From positions 2,446,494-2,510,493 of the forward strand of contig NZ_CP160388.1 of NCBI RefSeq assembly GCF_040732315.1: 64,000 nucleotides of DNA, in the 5' to 3' direction. Of this stretch, positions 1 to 8,438 are shown in pieces. This DNA is from Oryzisolibacter sp. LB2S (GTDB lineage: Bacteria; Pseudomonadota; Gammaproteobacteria; Burkholderiales; Burkholderiaceae_C). A program made the translations under genes and the position numbers. How positions within the stretch are numbered: the first letter of the stretch is position 1; each line of letters opens with the position of its first letter. The notes below the pieces were generated by a model. It was not told the origin of the DNA. It worked only from the letters and a program-made list of their open reading frames with translations, and did not search any database.

Positions 1-1426
1 GGTCCTTCTGGTCGGGACGCAGCTCGGCGCTCGGCGGGCGCGTGATGATGCGCTCGGGGATGGGATTGGCACCCGTACCATAGGGGTCGTTGGCGTTGCG
101 CCAGCGCGCCAGCGCGAACACGCGCGTCTTGAGTACGTCCTTGATCACGGCAAAGCCGCCCGCCATATCGCCGTAGAGCGTGCAGTAGCCCGTGGCCATC
201 TCGCTCTTGTTGCCCGTGGTCAGCACCACGCTGCCGAACTTGTTGGAGAGCGCCATGAGCAGCGTGCCACGGATGCGCGCCTGCAGGTTCTCCTCGGTCG
301 TGTCCTCCGCCCGGCCGGCAAAGAGCGGTGCGAGCGCCGTCTTGAAGGCCTCGAACTGAGGCGCGATGGCGATCTCGTCGTGGCGCACCTTGAGGCGCTC
401 GGCCATGTCGCGCGCGTCTATCCAGCTGATGTCGGCCGTATAGGGCGAGGGCATCATCACCGTGCGCACGCGGCCCGCGCCCAGCGCGTCCACGGCAATC
501 GCCAGCACCAGGGCCGAGTCGATGCCGCCCGACAGTCCGAGCAGCGCGCCGGGAAAGCCGTTCTTGCCCACATAGTCGCGCACGCCCAGCACCAGGGCGG
601 ACCAGAGCTCTGCCTCCCAGCCCTCGGCGGGCGCCACGTCCGCTTCCATAGTGATAGCTGCTTGCGCTTGCTGCACCTGGGCAAACAGCATTTTTTCCTC
701 AAAACCCGGGGCACGTGCGGCCACGCTGCCATCGGCGTTCAGCGCAAACGATCGGCCCTCGAACACCACCTCGTCCTGCCCACCCACGAGGTGGGCGTAG
801 ACCAGCGGCAGGCCGGTCTCACGCACGCGCTCGCGCATGACCTGCTCGCGCTCGGCGCCCTTGCCCAGGTGGTAGGGCGAGGCGTTGATGGTCAGCAGCA
901 TCTGCGCGCCCGCCTCGCGCGCGCGGCGTGCGGGCTCGGGGTACCAGGCATCCTCACAGATCAACAGCCCCATGCGCACGCCGTCCACCTCGAACACGCA
1001 GCTGCCCTCGCCCGGCACGAAGTAGCGGCGCTCGTCAAACACCCCGTAGTTGGGCAGGTACTGCTTGGCGTAGGTCTGCTCTATGCGCCCCGCGCGCAGC
1101 ACACTGGCGGCGTTGTGGCACAGGCTGTGATCGACCTCGGCCACCGCCTCGCGCATGCGCTGCGGGTGGCCCACCACCAGCGCCAGCCCGGGCAGCGCGG
1201 CCGTGGCCGCGGCAATCTCGGCCAGGGCCTGCTCGCAGGCCGTCAAGAATGCGGGGCGCAGGTACAAATCCTCGGCCGCGTAGCCGCACAGCGCCAGCTC
1301 CGGCGTGAGCAAGAGCCGGGCACCGCCGGCATGGGCCTGCTGTGCGGCCTGAATGATCTTGCGGGCATTGCCCGGCACGTCGCCCACCACAAAGTTGAGC
1401 TGGGCGATGCTGATGACGAAGGACAT
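1..1426 (-). CDS. nadE: Glutamine-dependent NAD+ synthetase, C-terminal end cut by window edge
   Basis: Makes NAD+ from deamido-NAD+ with ATP, using ammonia released from glutamine, in the cytoplasm. Translation from 1426 starts MSFVISIAQLNFVVGDVPG and shows an N-terminal nitrilase-type glutaminase domain, including ICEDAWY with the nucleophile Cys. The C-terminal synthetase domain carries the P-loop LSGGIDSALVL. The frame stays open to the window edge, so the last part of the protein is missing here. Between the domains, a stretch rich in Gln and Ala (EEKMLFAQVQQAQAA) is encoded by a host palindromic repeat inserted in frame (see 651-705). The domain motifs make the family certain; bacterial two-domain NadE is the only good fit. 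Confidence 0.95.
   Translation of the reverse strand, partial: MSFVISIAQLNFVVGDVPGNARKIIQAAQQAHAGGARLLLTPELALCGYAAEDLYLRPAFLTACEQALAEIAAATAALPGLALVVGHPQRMREAVAEVDHSLCHNAASVLRAGRIEQTYAKQYLPNYGVFDERRYFVPGEGSCVFEVDGVRMGLLICEDAWYPEPARRAREAGAQMLLTINASPYHLGKGAEREQVMRERVRETGLPLVYAHLVGGQDEVVFEGRSFALNADGSVAARAPGFEEKMLFAQVQQAQAAITMEADVAPAEGWEAELWSALVLGVRDYVGKNGFPGALLGLSGGIDSALVLAIAVDALGAGRVRTVMMPSPYTADISWIDARDMAERLKVRHDEIAIAPQFEAFKTALAPLFAGRAEDTTEENLQARIRGTLLMALSNKFGSVVLTTGNKSEMATGYCTLYGDMAGGFAVIKDVLKTRVFALARWRNANDPYGTGANPIPERIITRPPSAELRPDQKD
651..705 (-). repeat. Comamonadaceae-type palindromic element, in frame within nadE
   Basis: The plus strand reads gtgatagctgcttgcgcttg and then runs into an AT-rich tail (attttttcctcaaaac). 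The TAGCTGCTTGCGCTT core resembles the dispersed intergenic element of Acidovorax-type genomes, seen again at 2371-2441 and 60738-60808. Here it is translated as part of the linker between the glutaminase and synthetase domains without breaking the frame. The family assignment rests on memory of these genomes and on comparison of the three copies. Confidence 0.55.
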
Positions 1427-1517
1427 AGGGCGAGGAGAAAAGAACGCGGTCGATTATGCCCGCAGGCCCCAGGCCACGCGGGGCCACGGTTTTGGCGCCA
1501 TCATCGCCCTTTGCACG

Positions 1518-2741
1518 ATGAACACCACGAGCTTGTCCACCCCGCCCACCGACTACGAACTGCGCCTGCACGGGCAGGCCTCCCAGGTCGACGCCGCCGC
1601 CTGGGACGCGCTGCTGGCGCTGCAGCCCCGGCCCACGCCCTTCATGCGCCATGCCTATCTGGCGGCGCTGGAGGCCAGTGGCAGCGCCACGGCGCGCACC
1701 GGCTGGGCGCCGCGCTTTTTCACACTCTGGCGCGCAGGCACGCTGCACGCGGCCTGCGCGCTCTACGTGAAGTCGCATTCCTGGGGCGAATATGTCTTCG
1801 ACTGGACCTGGGCCGAGGCGCACGAACGCCACGGCCTGCCCTACTACCCCAAGGCCGTGGTCGCCGTACCCTTCACGCCCGTGCCCGGCACGCGCCTGCT
1901 GGCGCGCAGCGATGAGGCGCGCACCGCGCTCATGCGCGCGCTCCTGGCCTGGGCGGGCGAGTCGAGACTCTCGTCCCTGCACCTGCTGTTTGCGGCCGAG
2001 GGAGACTTGGCCGCAGCTCGCGCGGCTGGCCTGATGGTGCGCGCGCAGGTGCAGTTCCACTGGCACAACCAGCGGCCCGGGGGCACGCAGCCGTTTGCCG
2101 ACTTTGACGACTTTCTGGCCACGCTGAACCAGGACAAGCGAAAGAAGATCCGCCAGGAGCGCCGCCGCGTACGCGAGGCCGGTGTCGGCTTTCGCGTGCT
2201 GCGCGGTCGAGAGATAGCCGCCGCCGACTGGGATTTCTTCTACCGCTGCTACGAGCGCACTTACCTCGAACATGGCAACCCGCCCTATCTGACGCGCGAC
2301 TTCTTCGCGTGCATGCAGGAGCACATGCCCGAGGCCTGGGTGCTGTTCGTGGCCGAGCGTGCGGGCCGCGCAATAGCTAGCAGTTTGATAGCTGTCAGCG
2401 CTTTACAGACAAGCGCAAACGGCCAGAATGAATCAGAAAACATTGCCTATGGCCGCTACTGGGGCGCGCTCGAGCGCGTGGACTGCCTGCACTTCGAGGC
2501 CTGCTACTACCAGCCCATTGCCTGGTGCATCGCCCACGGCGTGCGGCGCTTCGAGGGCGGCGCCCAGGGCGAGCACAAGATGGCGCGCGCCCTGATGCCC
2601 GTGCCCACCCAGAGCGCGCACTGGCTGGCCCACCCGGCGTTCGCCGACGCCGTGGACCGCTATCTGGCGCGCGAGGGCCAGGGCATGGCGCAATACCTCG
2701 CCGATCTGCAGCGGCGCAACCCGTTCCGCCAGGCCGGCTGA
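1518..2741 (+). CDS. GNAT-family protein of the DUF482/peptidogalycan-type group
   Basis: A 407-residue protein beginning MNTTSLSTPPTDYELRLHG. It has the features of the DUF482 (COG3146) branch of the GNAT fold: an N-terminal segment around PRPTPFMRHAYLAALEASG, then KRKKIRQERRRV, FFYRCYERTYLEHGNPPYLT and a C-terminal RRFEGGAQGEHKMARAL. Members are predicted acyl- or aminoacyltransferases; no substrate is established. The ATG at 1518 is chosen because the longer frame from 1353 overlaps the divergent nadE start. Residues around 290 (SSLIAVSALQTSANGQ) come from an in-frame palindromic element. It is divergent from nadE and convergent with cheW. Confidence 0.85.
   Translation: MNTTSLSTPPTDYELRLHGQASQVDAAAWDALLALQPRPTPFMRHAYLAALEASGSATARTGWAPRFFTLWRAGTLHAACALYVKSHSWGEYVFDWTWAEAHERHGLPYYPKAVVAVPFTPVPGTRLLARSDEARTALMRALLAWAGESRLSSLHLLFAAEGDLAAARAAGLMVRAQVQFHWHNQRPGGTQPFADFDDFLATLNQDKRKKIRQERRRVREAGVGFRVLRGREIAAADWDFFYRCYERTYLEHGNPPYLTRDFFACMQEHMPEAWVLFVAERAGRAIASSLIAVSALQTSANGQNESENIAYGRYWGALERVDCLHFEACYYQPIAWCIAHGVRRFEGGAQGEHKMARALMPVPTQSAHWLAHPAFADAVDRYLAREGQGMAQYLADLQRRNPFRQAG
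2371..2441 (+). repeat. Comamonadaceae-type palindromic element, in frame within the GNAT gene
   Basis: The sequence TTTGATAGCTGTCAGCGCTT at about 2384-2403, then loop TACAGAC and AAGCGC at 2411-2416, forms a GCGCTT/AAGCGC stem followed by an AT-rich tail (ggccagaatgaatc). This matches the TAGCTG-nn-AGCGCTT-loop-AAGCGC layout of the dispersed host element. It adds about 20 residues to the protein in frame and is visibly less GC-rich than the surrounding gene. Confidence 0.6.
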
Positions 2742-2760
2742 CGCACCGGCTCGCAGCCTC

Positions 2761-3270
2761 TCAGGCAGTCGCGGTGGCCTGCTGCAACAGGCCCATTTCG
2801 GCGCTGCTCAGCAGCGACTCGATATCCATGACGATGAGCATGCGCTTGTCCACCGTGGCGATGCCGCGCACGAAGGAGGCATCCACCTGGCCCTGGAAAT
2901 GCGGCGCGGGCTTGATGGCCTCGGCCGGAAGCGCCACCACGTCGGCCACCGCGTCGACCACTGCGCCCAGCACCGTGCCCGCCACGTTGAGAATGATGAC
3001 GACGGTGAAATCCGTGTACTCGGCCTGGGCGCAGCCAAGCTTGAGCCGCAGGTCGATGATGGGCACGATGACACCGCGCAGGTCGATCACGCCCTTGATG
3101 AACTCCGGCGCATGGGCCATGCGCGTGGGCTGCTCGTAGGAGCGGATCTCCTGCACACGCAGGATGTCGATGCCGTATTCCTCCTCGCCCAGGCGAAAGG
3201 TCAGGAACTCCGCCGCTGCACCGGCAGCGGTGGAATGGGCGGGGCGCTGGGCGGCGAGAGCAGACGACAT
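2761..3270 (-). CDS. cheW: Chemotaxis coupling protein CheW
   Basis: Scaffold linking chemoreceptors to the kinase CheA at the inner membrane. The protein of about 169 residues carries the CheW signatures EEYGIDILRVQEIRSYE, FIKGVIDLRGVIVPIIDLR and a C-terminal DKRMLIVMDIESLL. The start at 3270 (MSSALAAQ) is preferred because GGAG lies six bases upstream; an in-frame ATG at 3291 (MNVPESPM) has a weaker site and would add seven residues. No other chemotaxis gene is in view because the gene lies beside the mobile element boundary. Confidence 0.93.
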   Translation of the reverse strand: MSSALAAQRPAHSTAAGAAAEFLTFRLGEEEYGIDILRVQEIRSYEQPTRMAHAPEFIKGVIDLRGVIVPIIDLRLKLGCAQAEYTDFTVVIILNVAGTVLGAVVDAVADVVALPAEAIKPAPHFQGQVDASFVRGIATVDKRMLIVMDIESLLSSAEMGLLQQATATA

Positions 3271-3401
3271 GGGGGACTCCGGAACGTTCATGGCAGATTC
3301 CGTAGCATAACAGTTCGCAAGTTACCAATATTCACAATCATTCCTCTTGGCTCCGTTACCTCATTGGCGCCCTAGGGCACGGCACGGCGACTCACGCAGG
3401 C

Positions 3402-3409
3402 ACAAAAAA
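3402..3409. repeat. Candidate ICE attachment repeat, trb-side end
   Basis: ACAAAAAA here matches 55870-55877 at the integrase end. The adjacent inside sequence, read on the minus strand, is CACGAGAAA. This resembles the CGTGAAA arm next to the other copy, so the excised junction would have inverted 7-bp arms (one mismatch) around a T-rich spacer. As I recall, the published Tn4371 repeat is also a T-run ending in a short tail (TTTTTCAT). An alternative 6-bp GTGAAA repeat also exists (3430-3435 and 55865-55870). Confidence 0.5.
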
Positions 3410-3419
3410 TTTCTCGTGT

Positions 3420-3450
3420 CAAGCCCTGAGTGAAAATTGCCCAGGGCTTG
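3420..3450 (-). terminator. Inverted repeat near the ICE left end
   Basis: CAAGCCCTG at 3420-3428 and CAGGGCTTG at 3442-3450 are a perfect 9-bp inverted repeat with a 13-base loop. It lies downstream of the last trb-operon gene (stop at 3642), so it may end that transcript, though no T-run follows directly. It may instead serve as an end-binding site. The rest of 3271-3641 shows no gene that I can support. Confidence 0.4.
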
Positions 3451-3641
3451 AAACTCTATATGGGACGTTAGGTTAGCTCTGTTTCGGGCAGTTTGGATTG
3501 ACTGCTGCGTTGTGGGCTAGGTGCCACATAAGAGCGACGAGGGAGAAAGCCGGGGCGCGTTGCATCGGGTACGTTTCCCAACAGCAGGCCGACTTGCCTT
3601 TCTCCATAGTAGCCCAACTGCCCCCCGGAACGACAAGGTCG

Positions 3642-3887
3642 TCAGGTCTGTTTCTGAGGGACGACCTTGGCGCTCGTTCCTTTCCTGAATCCACGATCCC
3701 CCGCCATGAATGCCTCCAGCATGTGCGGGATCAACTTCTCGACATCTACAACCTCGCCATACGCCTGCGCGTGCAGCGCGGCGTAGCGGTCGAGGTCGGC
3801 CTTCAAGCTGGCCGGACAAGCAAAGGTCAGCTTGACACTCTCGGTATTGGGCAGCGGCCCCAGCCGCAGCTTCTTGGTCGTGCTCAT
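3642..3887 (-). CDS. DUF2274 family protein
   Basis: An 81-residue protein starting MSTTKKLRLGPLPNTESVKL. DUF2274 proteins are the usual last gene of Tn4371-type trb operons and have no established function. The segment KLTFACPASLKADLDRYA has the feel of a ribbon-helix-helix DNA-binding protein, which is an inference. The start overlaps the trbI stop by ATGA, showing translational coupling to the operon. A longer frame that reads through this gene from 4274 is only an antisense-like shadow of trbI. Confidence 0.8.
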   Translation of the reverse strand: MSTTKKLRLGPLPNTESVKLTFACPASLKADLDRYAALHAQAYGEVVDVEKLIPHMLEAFMAGDRGFRKGTSAKVVPQKQT

Positions 3888-5143
3888 CGCATTGCCCCCC
3901 TGTTGAAGAAAAGCGGCTGGTACGGCCGCAGCACCAAATCGCGGTTGACGATGATGCGAACCGGCAGGCCCGGCCGTTCGGTCAGCGTCGGCTGGATGTT
4001 GATGTTGCGCCGGGTCATCTCCTGACCGACTTGGTTCACGCTGTCCTGCAAGCTGCCCTGTCCGGCAATGATGACGCGGTTGCCGTTCTGCCGGTTCTGT
4101 GGTGCGGCCAACTCGGCGCCTACGCCCAGCAGCGTGGTCAGCGCCGCGCCGGCAAAGACGCGATCCCAATGCCAATCGACCCCATCCTCCAGGCCGGCGT
4201 AGCCGGCCGGGTCGGTGCCTGCCAGATTGTCGAGCTTCAGCGAAGACGTGTCGGGCAGGATGATGCGGTTCCACACCACCTGCACGCGGCTCTGCCCATA
4301 GCTCACCTGGCTGTTGTACTTGCCCAGGATGCGCGAGCCCTGCGGGATCAGCAGGAACTTTCCCGCGGCCGAGTCGTAGACCGGCTCCGTCACCGTGCCG
4401 ATCACGTCGCCCGGCAGGTCGGACTTGATGCCCGTCACCAGCGCGCCCGCGATCACCGTTCCGGCCATCACCTGGTAGGGCGAGGCCGGCATTTGCAGAT
4501 TGCCGGAATTGCGAGTTTCCGTAGAACCGCCTTTCAGGAAAGCCTCTTTCTGGTCTTGCCGGTTTTGCACGGCAGTCGGGTCGGATGGCTGGGCCGCCGT
4601 CGAGGCTGGCCCAGCGGCGAGCGGGTCGAAGCCCGCCAAGGCGCCGCCCGGCACAGCCGTAGCGGCAGGCGCTGCGGCCTTGCCCTGCTGGCCCGCGCGG
4701 AAGAACACCGTCGAGGCCGCCGCAGCGTCGGCCTCCTTGCGCCGCGCATCCTCCGGGTCGTGGCCCGGCGGCGCATAGGTCGGTGTCACGGGCTGCTGAG
4801 ACTTCACGATGGCCGGGCCAAGGTCGCCCGGCAACGGCGGCCCCAGCTCCGGCACCTTCGGCGGCAGCTTGGAATAGTCCGAAGGCAGGCCGTCCAACCC
4901 TTCGGACTTGGACACGCGATCCACGTTGTACAGCTCGGTCTGCTCGCCCGCATTGCGCCGATGCGGCTGCAACGACCAGATCGTGGCGCCGAGCACGGCG
5001 ACCGACAGGCCGCCGGTGAGGATGGCCAACGTGCGCCGGTTCAGGCGCGTGACCGGGCGCGGCTGCGCGCGCAGCGCCATTGCCTCGGGCGCCACCTTGC
5101 CGGCCTGCGGCGCGGCATGGTCAGAAATGTCGTCCTGGCTCAT
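3884..5143 (-). CDS. trbI: Conjugal transfer protein TrbI (VirB10-like)
   Basis: Inner-to-outer membrane bridging component of the type IV secretion channel. The 419-residue protein has a cytoplasmic N-terminus, one membrane segment (residues about 39-58, TLAILTGGLSVAVLGATIW), a Pro/Ala-rich periplasmic linker and the conserved C-terminal VirB10 beta-barrel domain. In that domain, VMAGTVIAGALVTGIKSDLPG, PQGSRILGKYNSQVSYGQ and RPYQPLFF are visible. It follows trbG after two bases, consistent with one operon. Length and motif order are typical of Tn4371-type TrbI. Confidence 0.95.
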   Translation of the reverse strand: MSQDDISDHAAPQAGKVAPEAMALRAQPRPVTRLNRRTLAILTGGLSVAVLGATIWSLQPHRRNAGEQTELYNVDRVSKSEGLDGLPSDYSKLPPKVPELGPPLPGDLGPAIVKSQQPVTPTYAPPGHDPEDARRKEADAAAASTVFFRAGQQGKAAAPAATAVPGGALAGFDPLAAGPASTAAQPSDPTAVQNRQDQKEAFLKGGSTETRNSGNLQMPASPYQVMAGTVIAGALVTGIKSDLPGDVIGTVTEPVYDSAAGKFLLIPQGSRILGKYNSQVSYGQSRVQVVWNRIILPDTSSLKLDNLAGTDPAGYAGLEDGVDWHWDRVFAGAALTTLLGVGAELAAPQNRQNGNRVIIAGQGSLQDSVNQVGQEMTRRNINIQPTLTERPGLPVRIIVNRDLVLRPYQPLFFNRGAMR

Positions 5144-5145
5144 GG

Positions 5146-6138
5146 TCAGTTCCTCCGCGTGCCATCCGTGCGTTCGATCCGCACCACGTCGCTCTTGTCC
5201 CCGCCCAGGCGCAGTTCGGCCGCGCCGAACAGCCGATCCACGATGTAGTACGGGGAGCGGAATCGGTAGTTCACCAACTGCCCGTCACCCTGCGCGCCGA
5301 TCACGAACAGAGGCGGCAGCTCGCCCTGGGCAATGCCCGGCGGGAACTGGATGTAGACCTTCTCCCCGTCATCAAAAGCGCGCAGCGGCTTCCACGGCGG
5401 ATTGCTGCCGCTGACCGCGTAGCGGAAACGGATCTTCTCCAGCGACAAGCCGGTATCGACCGGCGCAGCGGCGCTCGCTGCCTGCGCCTGGCGCTGCAGG
5501 GCCAGCATCTTGTCCTTGGGGTACTCCCAGGACACCGAGGCCATCCACGTCTTCTCGGTCGAGGTCAGCTCCAGCAGGTACGTCCGGCGGCTGGTCGTGA
5601 TGACGAGATTGGTCTTCAGGCCCGAACGGATGGGCTTCACCATCACATTGACGCGCAGCGCATCGCCGCTGCCGCTCGATGTGTCACCCACGATCCAGCG
5701 CACGGTATCGCCAGCGGCGACCGTCACCAGTTCTTCGCCCGGCTGGAGCGCGATCACAGTCACGCGGCCCACGGCCGCATAGACCTGGTACAGTGCGCCA
5801 TCAGTGAAGGGCCAGACCTGAATGGCATTGACGTAGCCCTCGCGCGTGGGCGCAATGCGCGCCTCGGCATTGGCGCGGGCTACGCGCACGGTTTCGTCGG
5901 CGGGCTCCGCCGCAGGCTTGGCGTCCGCTACAGGCTTCATCTGCGCCGGCATCGGCAACACCTCGGGCACGGTCACGACCTCCACCGGCTTCGGTGCCTC
6001 GGGCAGCGGCTGGGCCTGCACGGGCTCATCCAGCGAGATGACCGGCGGCGGCGTGCCTTGCGTGGCGCAGCCTGCAAACAAGACGCTTGTTGCCAGCAGG
6101 ATCAGCGGCAAAACGGATTTACGGAAATACGGATTCAT
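5146..6138 (-). CDS. trbG: Conjugal transfer protein TrbG (VirB9-like)
   Basis: Outer-membrane-associated component of the T4SS core complex, partner of TrbI. The 330-residue protein begins MNPYFRKSVLPLILLATSV and has a lipoprotein-type signal with lipobox LFAGC. The C-terminal VirB9 domain includes VSWEYPKDKMLAL, IRFRYAVSG and DRLFGAAELRLG. The start at 6138 overlaps the trbF stop (6135), indicating coupling. The gene is complete, with no unusual features. Confidence 0.95.
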   Translation of the reverse strand: MNPYFRKSVLPLILLATSVLFAGCATQGTPPPVISLDEPVQAQPLPEAPKPVEVVTVPEVLPMPAQMKPVADAKPAAEPADETVRVARANAEARIAPTREGYVNAIQVWPFTDGALYQVYAAVGRVTVIALQPGEELVTVAAGDTVRWIVGDTSSGSGDALRVNVMVKPIRSGLKTNLVITTSRRTYLLELTSTEKTWMASVSWEYPKDKMLALQRQAQAASAAAPVDTGLSLEKIRFRYAVSGSNPPWKPLRAFDDGEKVYIQFPPGIAQGELPPLFVIGAQGDGQLVNYRFRSPYYIVDRLFGAAELRLGGDKSDVVRIERTDGTRRN

Positions 6139-6839
6139 GGCTTGGCTCCTTCGGATGAATCGAGTTCGCGGCTCCACGACAGGCCGTTGACGTAGATGCC
6201 CAAGGGGTTCTTGCGCAGCCGCTGCTCGGTGCGCGGGGTCTGCTGCACGATGGAAATCACCGCGTTCCAGCGTTCGGTGCGATCCAGTGCGCCGTTGACG
6301 TAGCGCGTCTCCGTCCAGCGCACGTTGAACGACGTGTCGCTGGCGCGGGTCACGGAAGTGATCTGCACCGTCACCGACTCCTTGCCGATGCGCGCGAACG
6401 GGTCGTTCATGCGGGCGTAGTCGTTGAGCACCACGGCGCCCTTGTCGGTGGTGTAGTTGTAGGCATCGAGCCAGTTCTGCCGCACCACGATGGGGTCGAT
6501 GGACAGCGAACGCACCAGGCCGATGAAGCGGCCCAGGTGGTAGGCCACCTGGGCATCGCTGGGCCGGTACGGCGTGGCGGCTTCGCCCACGGTACGCACC
6601 TGCCCAGCCTGATCGACCTCGATCACATAGGGCGTGACGATGGACTGCGCCGAGCGCCAGACCAGGCCACCGGCCATCAGCAGCGCGAGCGCGAGGCAGC
6701 CGAAGGCCATCAAGCGCCAGTTCTTCGCCTGCACGCGCGGCGAGCCGATGCGCTCGTCCCACACCTGGCCGGCGGCTTGGTACGGCGTGGCTGGCTGCGG
6801 CGTGTCGGCGTAGCGCACTTGGGGTCTTTTGAATCGCAT
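6135..6839 (-). CDS. trbF: Conjugal transfer protein TrbF (VirB8-like)
   Basis: Bitopic inner-membrane protein that nucleates the T4SS. Its 234 residues comprise a short basic N-terminus (MRFKRPQVRYADTPQPATPY), one membrane helix (about 43-60, LMAFGCLALALLMAGGLVW) and a periplasmic VirB8 domain with QVAYHLGRFIGLVRSLS, NYTTDKGAVVLNDYAR and RWTETRYVNGALDR. It lies between trbL and trbG in the same direction. The length equals that of other Tn4371 TrbF proteins. Confidence 0.95.
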   Translation of the reverse strand: MRFKRPQVRYADTPQPATPYQAAGQVWDERIGSPRVQAKNWRLMAFGCLALALLMAGGLVWRSAQSIVTPYVIEVDQAGQVRTVGEAATPYRPSDAQVAYHLGRFIGLVRSLSIDPIVVRQNWLDAYNYTTDKGAVVLNDYARMNDPFARIGKESVTVQITSVTRASDTSFNVRWTETRYVNGALDRTERWNAVISIVQQTPRTEQRLRKNPLGIYVNGLSWSRELDSSEGAKP

Positions 6840-6850
6840 GGTTCGTCTCC

Positions 6851-8131
6851 TTATGAATCGGAATCGCGCAGGCTCGGGCCTTGGCTGGAGCTGCCGCCAT
6901 CGCCACCGCGCAGCGTGTGGGCGGCGGTGGTCGCGGCGTGGGTGAGTTGCTGCCTGCGGTGCAGGCGTTTGGCCCAGGCGGGCTGTTCGGCAGCGGCAGG
7001 CGCTGCGGAATCGGCTGCGCCCTGCGGGCCGCCAGACGCGGCGGCGTCATCGGGCCGGAAGGCGGCAGCGACACGCTCCTTCATCGAGCGTGCGCCATCG
7101 GCAACCTTCTGCCCGGCGGCTTGCGCGCCGGTCTTGGCGACATTGCCCACGCCGGCGGTCGATGCCATCGCGCGAGCACCGCTGCCGGCCAGTTTGGCCG
7201 CAGCCGGGGCCATGCGTGCGCCGGCTGCGACGGCGCCACCGACGCCCGTGGCCGCTGCGCCCACGGCAACCGCAGCGCCGGCCGCGCCCAGCGCGGCACC
7301 GGCCATCGCGCCCGCGCCAAGCTGCGGGCCACCTGAAACCAACCCGGTCGCAATACCCGGCCCGAAGATGCCCAGCGCCAGCAGGGTCAGCGAGGCCAGC
7401 ATGACGACGACCGAATGGTCGATGGACGGCTCGGCTGGCTGCACCTGGAACTCGGCGAACAGGCCCGAGCCGATGCCCACGATGATGGCCAGCACCAACA
7501 CCTTGATGCCCGACGACACCACGTTGCCCAAGACCTTTTCAGCGAGGAACGCGGTCTTGTTCCAGAGCGCGAACGGCACCAGAACGAAGCCCGCCAGCGT
7601 CGTCAGCTTGAACTCGATCAGCGTGATGAAAAGCTGGATCGCCAGCACGAAGAAGCACAGCAGGACGATCAGCCACGCGAGGAACATCACGACGATGGGC
7701 GTGATGTTCACGAACACCTCGGGGAATCCCGCCATGTCGCCGATCTGTTTGAGGATCGGCGCCCCGGCGTCGATGCCGACCTTGGCCAGCCTGCCCGGTT
7801 GCAGGAAATTCTCCATGCTCAAGGTCGAGCCGCTTGCCGTCAGGCCCAGGCTCGCGAACGAACGGAACACGATGCCGGCCAGCCAGTTGAAGTTGCCGAT
7901 GATGTAGGCGAAGGCGCCGACGTAGAGCACCTTGCGGATCAGCTTGGCGATCACGTCCTCGCCCTGGCCGGTGGCATGGCCCATCGCCCAGAGCAGGCCG
8001 GCGATCGTCATGTCGATGACGATCAGCGTGGCAGTCAGAAACGCCACCTCGCCATGCAGCAGGCCAAAGCCCGAGTCGATGTAGCGCGAGAACGTATCGA
8101 GGAAGCGGTCGATGATGGTCACGTCATTCAT
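6851..8131 (-). CDS. trbL: Conjugal transfer protein TrbL (VirB6-like)
   Basis: Polytopic inner-membrane channel component. Of its 426 residues, about the first 300 contain several hydrophobic helices (for example TLIVIDMTIAGLLWAMG, VVMFLAWLIVLLCFFVL and TTLAGFVLVPFALW). A glycine/alanine-rich region (LGAGAMAGAALGAAGAAVAVG) and a polar Ala-rich cytoplasmic tail follow. The N-terminal MNDVTIIDRFLDTFSRYIDSG is typical of TrbL. Its start overlaps the stop of the small lipoprotein gene upstream. Confidence 0.95.
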   Translation of the reverse strand: MNDVTIIDRFLDTFSRYIDSGFGLLHGEVAFLTATLIVIDMTIAGLLWAMGHATGQGEDVIAKLIRKVLYVGAFAYIIGNFNWLAGIVFRSFASLGLTASGSTLSMENFLQPGRLAKVGIDAGAPILKQIGDMAGFPEVFVNITPIVVMFLAWLIVLLCFFVLAIQLFITLIEFKLTTLAGFVLVPFALWNKTAFLAEKVLGNVVSSGIKVLVLAIIVGIGSGLFAEFQVQPAEPSIDHSVVVMLASLTLLALGIFGPGIATGLVSGGPQLGAGAMAGAALGAAGAAVAVGAAATGVGGAVAAGARMAPAAAKLAGSGARAMASTAGVGNVAKTGAQAAGQKVADGARSMKERVAAAFRPDDAAASGGPQGAADSAAPAAAEQPAWAKRLHRRQQLTHAATTAAHTLRGGDGGSSSQGPSLRDSDS

Positions 8132-8427
8132 GGCGAGTTCTCCTGCCCAAGCCCGTTGTCATTGGCGGGTTCATCGAAGCTGGGCGGAATCGGCGGCAGG
8201 TCAGCGAGCGTCTGGTACTCACCGGGGCCGGCCTTGCCGGAGAGAAAGCGGCGCAGGTCGGCTTGGGCCACCTGCGCGCAGAACGCGCCGCCGTGCTCGC
8301 CCGCGCAGCATTGCGTGCGCAGCGCGTGCAGCCGGGACGGGTCGGCGGCCAGCGCATCCACCGAAGGCGGCCGGTCGCAGCTGGCCAGCAGGGACGCGAG
8401 AGCGAACAGGACGGGCGCGTTCTTCAT
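8128..8427 (-). CDS. trbK: TrbK/EexN-like entry-exclusion lipoprotein
   Basis: A 99-residue secreted lipoprotein: signal MKNAPVLFALASLLASC with lipobox Cys at residue 17, then a short periplasmic part with conserved cysteines (TQCCAG, AFCAQVAQ). It occupies the position of trbK between trbJ and trbL in this family. TrbK proteins block redundant transfer into cells that already hold the element. It is visibly paralogous to the lipoprotein at 16064-16294, sharing the pattern L-A-x-P-x-R-x-x-x-L-x-x-x-C. Identification rests on position and motif; the sequence is short. Confidence 0.75.
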   Translation of the reverse strand: MKNAPVLFALASLLASCDRPPSVDALAADPSRLHALRTQCCAGEHGGAFCAQVAQADLRRFLSGKAGPGEYQTLADLPPIPPSFDEPANDNGLGQENSP

Positions 8428-8438
8428 GGCCGTCCCCC

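Noticed and set aside
380..1915. A 511-codon plus-strand open frame over nadE
   Set aside because: It is antisense to nadE, whose glutaminase and synthetase motifs are unmistakable; the frame has no recognisable domain and is His/Arg/Ala-rich as expected for a GC-rich shadow.
3430..3435. GTGAAA as the ICE attachment repeat (with 55865-55870)
   Set aside because: Shorter than ACAAAAAA and it would not give the symmetrical arms at the circular junction; kept only as an alternative.
3473..4025. Small open frames near the ICE left end on both strands
   Set aside because: They overlap DUF2274 and trbI or lie in the end region with no domain and no good ribosome site.
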